Assembly: GCF_039538065.1 (NCBI RefSeq)
Contig: NZ_BAABBR010000001.1
Span: 1,898,501-1,962,500, forward strand
Direction of reading: 5' to 3'
DNA: 64,000 bases
Origin: Sphingomonas rosea
Lineage (GTDB): Bacteria; Pseudomonadota; Alphaproteobacteria; Sphingomonadales; Sphingomonadaceae
Part shown: positions 59,594-64,000 of the stretch, in pieces
Numbering within the stretch: position 1 is the first letter of the stretch
How the letters are laid out: each line of letters starts with the position of its first letter
Notes under the pieces: model-generated
The model's database searches: none
The model's input: only the letters and a program-made list of their open reading frames with translations
What the model was told of the DNA's origin: nothing
Program-made: the position numbers and the translations under genes

Positions 59594-60663
59594 ACCAGGA
59601 AACCAAGATCAAGGCCGCCGACGAGACGACCGCGCCCGAAGAACTCGGCGCAGGCGAAGAAGTGATCGTCACCAAGTCGCCCGGCAAGGCGAAGAAGATC
59701 GCCATCATGCTGCTGGTGCCGCTGCTGCTGCTGATCGGCGGCGGCTACATGTGGCTGTCGGGGCAGGGCAAGGTCTCGACCGACAATGCGCAGGTGAAGC
59801 AGGACATCACCAGCGTCGGCGCGCAGGTCAGCGGGCCGATCGCCGAGGTATTCGTCAAGGAAGGTCAGCGTGTCCAGGCCGGCCAGCTCCTTTTCCGCAT
59901 CGACCCGCAGCCCTACCGCGTCGCGCTGATGCAGGCGCAGGCCCAGCTCGCGCAGGCCCAGCTCTCGGTTCGGCAGGTGGTGACGCAGGCGCAGGGCACC
60001 AGCTCGGACATCGCCGGCGCGCAGGCGCAGCTGACGATCGACCAGCGCGCCCTGTCGCGGCAGGCGGAGCTGCTCCAGCGCGGCTTCACCACGCGGGTCA
60101 GCTACGACAATGCGCTCGCCGAGGTCGAAAAGGACCGCACCGCGCTCGCCGACGCCCGCGCCCGGGCCGCCAATGCACAGGCCGCGATCGCGCCGTCGGG
60201 CGAGCAGCCGGGCGAGGCCGCCGCGCGCGCCGCCATCGCCGCCGCGCAGCTCAACCTCAGCCGTACCGACGTCCGCGCCCCCGCCGCCGGCGTCATCTCG
60301 AACACCGACCGGCTGCTCAAGGGCCAGCAGGCGGTGCCGGGCATCGGGCTGCTCAGCCTGGTCAGCTCGAACGAGGCGTGGATCGAGGCCAATTTCAAGG
60401 AAAAGGATCTCGCTGAAATGGCGCCCGGCCAGCGGGTCGACATCGAAGTCGACGCCTATCCGGGGCTGAAGCTCACCGGCCGCGTCCAGAGCATCGGCGC
60501 GGGCACCGGCAGCGAGTTCGCGATCCTTCCGGCGCAGAATGCCAACGGCAACTGGGTCAAGGTGTCGCAGCGCGTTCCCGTCCGCATCCGCTTCGACGGC
60601 AAGCCCGCCCGCCCGATGATCGCGGGGCTCAGCGCCACCGTCACCGTGCACACGGGCGACTGA
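59590..60663 (+). CDS. EmrA/HlyD-type membrane fusion protein
   Basis: Periplasmic adaptor of a tripartite MFS exporter, 357 residues. It has an N-terminal signal-anchor helix (AIMLLVPLLLLIGGGYMWL), the biotinyl-lipoyl-like halves (VSGPIAEVFVKEGQRVQAGQL and VRAPAAGVISNTDRLLKGQQ), a coiled coil between them, and the beta-barrel region ending ARPMIAGLSATVTVHTG. It is the EmrA-type partner of the MFS gene downstream, though a repeat element separates the two genes. Confidence 0.93.
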   Translation: MNQETKIKAADETTAPEELGAGEEVIVTKSPGKAKKIAIMLLVPLLLLIGGGYMWLSGQGKVSTDNAQVKQDITSVGAQVSGPIAEVFVKEGQRVQAGQLLFRIDPQPYRVALMQAQAQLAQAQLSVRQVVTQAQGTSSDIAGAQAQLTIDQRALSRQAELLQRGFTTRVSYDNALAEVEKDRTALADARARAANAQAAIAPSGEQPGEAAARAAIAAAQLNLSRTDVRAPAAGVISNTDRLLKGQQAVPGIGLLSLVSSNEAWIEANFKEKDLAEMAPGQRVDIEVDAYPGLKLTGRVQSIGAGTGSEFAILPAQNANGNWVKVSQRVPVRIRFDGKPARPMIAGLSATVTVHTGD

Positions 60664-60678
60664 GGCGAGGACCGCGTG

Positions 60679-60750
60679 CTTCGACTTCGCTCAGCACGAA
60701 CGAGACAGCGGTCGTTCGTCCTGAGCGGAGCGCGACGCACGTAGTCGAAG
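60679..60750. repeat. Palindromic repeat between the emrA-like and emrB-like genes
   Basis: 60679-60703 matches the right arm of the 41558-41625 repeat exactly (25 bases; core CTTCGACTTCGCTCAGCA). 60712-60750 carries the other arm (CGTTCGTCCTGAGCGGAG, then GTCGAAG) with an extra 13-base stretch. It fills most of the 97-base gap inside the operon; AAGGG at its end (60748-60752) looks like the ribosome-binding site of the next gene. Confidence 0.93.
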
Positions 60751-60760
60751 GGTATTAGCC

Positions 60761-62305
60761 ATGGACCAGACCAGAGCCGCCACCCCGCTCGACCCCACCC
60801 GGCACTTCCTCGTCACCGTCGCGGTGATGCTGGCGGTGCTGATGCAGGTCCTCGACACGACGATCGCCAACGTCGCGCTGCCGCACATGCAGTCGAGCCT
60901 CGGCGCGACCCAGGAGAGCATCAACTGGGTGCTGACGAGCTACATCGTCGCCAGCGCCATCGCGATCCCGATCGCCGGCTGGCTCGCCGAGCGGATCGGC
61001 CGGCGCAAGCTGCTGCTGATCGCGGTGATCGGCTTCACCATCGCCTCGATGCTTTGCGCCATCGCCACCTCGCTCCCCGAGATGGTCGCCTTCCGCATCC
61101 TCCAGGGCGTCAGCGGCGCGTTCCTCGTGCCGCTCGCGCAGGCGACGATGTTCGACATCAACCCGCCCAACAAGCACGCGCAGGCGATGGCGCTGTTCGG
61201 CGGCGGGATCATGATCGGGCCGATCATGGGCCCGGTGCTCGGCGGCTGGCTGACCGACAGCTTCGACTGGCGCTGGGTGTTCATCGTCAACCTGCCGGTC
61301 GGGATCCTCGCCACCGTCATGCTGTGGCGGACCATGCCCGAAAGCCCGACCAACAGCCGCAAGTTCGATCTTGTCGGCTTCGCGCTCATCGCCATGGCGC
61401 TTGGCGCACTGCAGATGTTCCTCGACCGCGGCGAGAGCCAGGACTGGTTCCAGAGCTGGGAAATCTGGATCGAGATGGGCCTCGCCATCGCCTTCTTCTG
61501 GATGTTCGTGGTCCATACGCTGACCGCCAAGGCGCCGATCTTCGAGAAGGCGATGTTCGCCGACCGCAATTTCGCGACCGGGCTGCTGTTCATGGCGGTG
61601 ACCGGCGTGCTGCTCCTCGCGGGCCTCGCGCTGCTGCCGCCGCTGCTTCAGCGCCTCTACGGCTATTCGGTGCTCCAGTCGGGCATCCTGACCGCGCCGC
61701 GCGGGGTCGGCACGCTCATCTCGATGCTGGTCGCCGGGCGCCTCGTCGGCAAGCTCGACAGCCGCATGCTGGTGGTCGCGGGCATCGCACTAATGGCGAC
61801 CAGCCTGTGGATGATGACCGGCTTCGCGATCGACCAGCCGAGCGGCCCAGTGATCTGGTCTGGCGTCGTCCAGGGCCTCGGCATCGGGCTCATCTTCGTG
61901 GTGATGCAGAGCCTCGCCTTCGCGACGCTTGCGCCGCAGCTGCGCACCGCCGCCGCCTCGCTCCTCAACCTGTCGCGCAACATCGGCGGGTCGGTCGGCA
62001 TTGCCATCGTCGGCTCGCAGCTCGTCCGGATGACTCAGGTCGCGCATGCCGACATCGCTAGCAACGTCACCGCCAGTACGATCCCGACGCTCGACCCCAC
62101 GCTGCTCGAGCGGATCGGGCAGGAAGGGGACGTCGCGCTCGCGGTGATCAATGCGGAGGTCACCCGGCAGGCCCTCTTCATCGCCTATCTCGACGATTTT
62201 TATCTGATGATGTGGGTCACTCTGGCCGCCATTCCGTTGGTGCTCCTGCTGCGCAAGGCCAAGCCGGGCGGCGGCAGCGCCCCGGCCCATGCCATCGCCG
62301 ACTGA
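60761..62305 (+). CDS. DHA2-family MFS drug exporter (EmrB/QacA type)
   Basis: Proton-coupled multidrug exporter of 514 residues and about 14 transmembrane helices. It has the DHA2 motif ([19 protein letters not shown]), the MFS motif A region ([14 protein letters not shown]), and motif C-type sequence ([17 protein letters not shown]). ATG 60761 begins the cytosolic N-terminus. With the adaptor at 59590 it would export toxic compounds across both membranes, needing an outer-membrane channel encoded elsewhere. Confidence 0.93.
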   Translation: MDQTRAATPLDPTRHFLVTVAVMLAVLMQVLDTTIANVALPHMQSSLGATQESINWVLTSYIVASAIAIPIAGWLAERIGRRKLLLIAVIGFTIASMLCAIATSLPEMVAFRILQGVSGAFLVPLAQATMFDINPPNKHAQAMALFGGGIMIGPIMGPVLGGWLTDSFDWRWVFIVNLPVGILATVMLWRTMPESPTNSRKFDLVGFALIAMALGALQMFLDRGESQDWFQSWEIWIEMGLAIAFFWMFVVHTLTAKAPIFEKAMFADRNFATGLLFMAVTGVLLLAGLALLPPLLQRLYGYSVLQSGILTAPRGVGTLISMLVAGRLVGKLDSRMLVVAGIALMATSLWMMTGFAIDQPSGPVIWSGVVQGLGIGLIFVVMQSLAFATLAPQLRTAAASLLNLSRNIGGSVGIAIVGSQLVRMTQVAHADIASNVTASTIPTLDPTLLERIGQEGDVALAVINAEVTRQALFIAYLDDFYLMMWVTLAAIPLVLLLRKAKPGGGSAPAHAIAD

Positions 62306-62322
62306 TCAGGAGGAAAACACCC

Positions 62323-63309
62323 ATGCATACCCGCACCCTCGGCCGTGATGGCCCGACCGTTTCCGCCATCGGCCTCGGCTGCATGGGGATGAGCGAATTC
62401 TACGGCACCGGCGACGATGCCGAGAGCATCGCTACCATCCATCATGCGCTCGAGCAGGGAGTGAATTTCCTCGACACGGCCGACATGTACGGGCCGTTCA
62501 AGAACGAGGAGCTGGTCGGGCGCGCCATCGCCGACCGCCGCGATCGGGTCTTCCTCGCGACCAAGTTCGCCAACGTGCGCGGCGAGAAGGGCGAATTCCT
62601 CGGCGTGCGCGGCGATCCCGACTATGTCCGCTCGGCCTGCGAGGCGAGCCTCAAGCGCCTGGGCGTCGAGACCATCGACCTTTATTACCAGCACCGCGTG
62701 GACCCCAACGTGCCGATCGAGGAAACCGTCGGGGCCATGGCGCGGCTGAAGGAAGAGGGGAAGATCCGTTACCTCGGCCTCAGCGAAGCCGCGCCCGCGA
62801 CCATCCGCCGCGCGCACGCCACGCATCCCATCACCGCGCTCCAGACCGAATACAGCCTGTGGAGCCGCGACGCCGAAGCCGAAGTGCTCCCGACCGTGCG
62901 CGAACTCGGCATCGGCTATGTCGCTTATTCGCCGCTCGGCCGTGGCTTCCTGACCGGCGAGATCAAGGCGCCCGAGGACTTTCCCGACGACGACTACCGC
63001 CGTTTCCACCCGCGTTTCACCGGCGAGAATTTCGAACGCAACATTGCGATGGTGCGCGAGCTCGAGAAGCTTGCCGCCGACAAGGGTGTCAGCACCGCGC
63101 AGCTCGCGCTCGCCTGGGTCCTCGCGCAGGGCGACGACATCGTGCCCATCCCGGGCACCAAGCGGCGCAAGTGGCTCGACCAGAACATCGCCGCGACCGA
63201 GATTCGCCTCAGCGGGGAGGAACTGCAGCGCCTCGACCAGATCCTGCCCCCCGGCGCGGCGGCGGGCGACCGCTATCACGCGCAAGGCATGGCGACGGTC
63301 AACCGTTAG
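62323..63309 (+). CDS. Aldo/keto reductase
   Basis: NADPH-dependent carbonyl reductase of 328 residues with the AKR barrel signatures: catalytic Asp and Tyr in [11 protein letters not shown], Lys in [11 protein letters not shown] and His in [15 protein letters not shown]. The coenzyme-phosphate-binding segment is [17 protein letters not shown]. The AGGAGGAAAA ribosome-binding site sits close to ATG 62323, 17 bases after the MFS gene, so it may be part of the MarR-controlled operon, detoxifying carbonyl compounds alongside export. Confidence 0.93.
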   Translation: MHTRTLGRDGPTVSAIGLGCMGMSEFYGTGDDAESIATIHHALEQGVNFLDTADMYGPFKNEELVGRAIADRRDRVFLATKFANVRGEKGEFLGVRGDPDYVRSACEASLKRLGVETIDLYYQHRVDPNVPIEETVGAMARLKEEGKIRYLGLSEAAPATIRRAHATHPITALQTEYSLWSRDAEAEVLPTVRELGIGYVAYSPLGRGFLTGEIKAPEDFPDDDYRRFHPRFTGENFERNIAMVRELEKLAADKGVSTAQLALAWVLAQGDDIVPIPGTKRRKWLDQNIAATEIRLSGEELQRLDQILPPGAAAGDRYHAQGMATVNR

Positions 63310-63348
63310 GCTTCGCACCCACAGGCAAGGCGGCTAAGGGCGCGGCGC

Positions 63349-64000
63349 ATGACCATCACCACCCATCACTGGACCGCCTCGGACGGCGTCACCCTCGCGT
63401 GGCGCGAGACCGGGGCGGGGCGGCCGGTGATACTCGTCCACGGCCTGTTCTCGGACGCGCAACTCAACTGGGTGAAGTTCGGCCACGCCGAGAAGCTCGC
63501 CGCCGCGGGTTTCCGGGTGATCATGCCCGATCTTCGCGCGCATGGGGAAAGCGACAAGCCGCATGACCCGGCGGCCTACCCGCCCGGGATCCTCGGGCGC
63601 GACCTTCTCGAGCTGGTCGCGCATCTGGGGCTTTCCGACTTCGACCTCGGCGGCTTCTCGCTCGGCTCGCGCACCAGCGTCCATGCCGTCGCGAAAGGGC
63701 TGTCGCCGCGCCGGCTGATCCTCGCCGGCATGGGGCTCGAGGGGCTGCTCGGTTGGGAGAAGCGCCACGAATTCTTCCTCGAGGCCTTCGAGAAGTTCGA
63801 GAGCGCCAGCCGCGGCGACCGCCACTGGTTCGCGGTCCAGTTCATGAAGAGCCAGAAGGTCGACCGCGTCGCGACGAAACTTCTTCTCGAAAGCAATTCG
63901 ACCGTGACCGAGGCGATGCTCGGCAAGATCATCATGCCGACCCTCGTCCTGTGCGGCGACGATGATCGCGACAATGGCTCAGCGCCCGCGCTCGCCGAGG
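63349..64000 (+). CDS. Alpha/beta hydrolase, 3'-truncated by the window edge
   Basis: The first 217 residues of an alpha/beta-hydrolase-fold enzyme. Visible are the oxyanion motif VILVHGLFSD, PDLRAHGESDKP, the nucleophile elbow GGFSLGSRT and the start of the acid loop (TLVLCGDDDRDNG). The histidine lies beyond the window. ATG 63349 follows the aldo/keto reductase by 39 bases on the same strand. Substrate unknown. Confidence 0.85.
   Translation, partial: MTITTHHWTASDGVTLAWRETGAGRPVILVHGLFSDAQLNWVKFGHAEKLAAAGFRVIMPDLRAHGESDKPHDPAAYPPGILGRDLLELVAHLGLSDFDLGGFSLGSRTSVHAVAKGLSPRRLILAGMGLEGLLGWEKRHEFFLEAFEKFESASRGDRHWFAVQFMKSQKVDRVATKLLLESNSTVTEAMLGKIIMPTLVLCGDDDRDNGSAPALAE

Overview
The window is a compact, GC-rich bacterial chromosome segment and most likely comes from a sphingomonad (Sphingomonadales, Alphaproteobacteria). 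The signs are an alphaproteobacterial RecA behind a GTTC-N7-GTTC LexA box, an F1 ATP synthase operon (atpHAGDC) without F0 genes and with a very short epsilon subunit, an UrcA-family small secreted protein, an EcfG-type stress promoter (GGAAC-N16-CGTT), and dispersed palindromic repeats of the kind scattered through sphingomonad genomes. I see no rRNA, tRNA, CRISPR array, insertion sequence or prophage. The high third-position GC makes long antisense open frames common; these were left out.

Layout. 32-5886 (minus): tripartite RND efflux operon (adaptor, pump, outer-membrane channel). 6100-8234 (plus): GT2 glycosyltransferase and a CDP-glycerol-transferase-like enzyme. 8236-13901 (minus): dabB-dabA inorganic carbon transporter followed closely by a membrane cytochrome b and a Tat-exported molybdopterin oxidoreductase, with a divergent LysR regulator at 14000. 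15065-18523 (plus): recA, a SIMPL protein and a succinate-semialdehyde-type dehydrogenase. 18524-24662: an orphan small ORF, a membrane protein, an alpha/beta hydrolase, a lone CpaF ATPase and two membrane glycosyltransferases. 24778-29627 (minus): F1 ATP synthase. 29731-39340: a winged-helix/TPR regulator, UrcA, a GNAT enzyme, Ada facing an iron-sulfur photolyase, a CAP protein, an HExxH peptidase and PriA.

39403-47363 (plus) is the most coherent metabolic block: paaA, paaB, paaC and paaE of the phenylacetyl-CoA epoxidase, an aromatic-type aminotransferase, a fused alpha/beta 2-oxoacid dehydrogenase E1, a 56-residue membrane protein and an E2. Together they could take phenylalanine through phenylpyruvate to phenylacetyl-CoA and then open the ring, without a phenylacetate-CoA ligase. 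paaD is absent and a palindromic repeat sits in its usual place. The same repeat family is embedded in the E2 reading frame and lies between the emrA-like and emrB-like genes.

47418-51297 (plus) is a stress-type group (SRPBCC protein, zinc alcohol dehydrogenase, SDR, AI-2E-family permease) behind the EcfG-like promoter. 51317-54455 (minus) carries glnA, a VTT membrane protein and a PII gene coupled to a small HTH gene. 54539-64000 carries a LicC-like cytidylyltransferase, methionine aminopeptidase, an S41-type peptidase, a CinA-N protein, two small conserved genes, a MarR-emrA-emrB export operon with a visible operator, an aldo/keto reductase and a hydrolase cut by the window edge.
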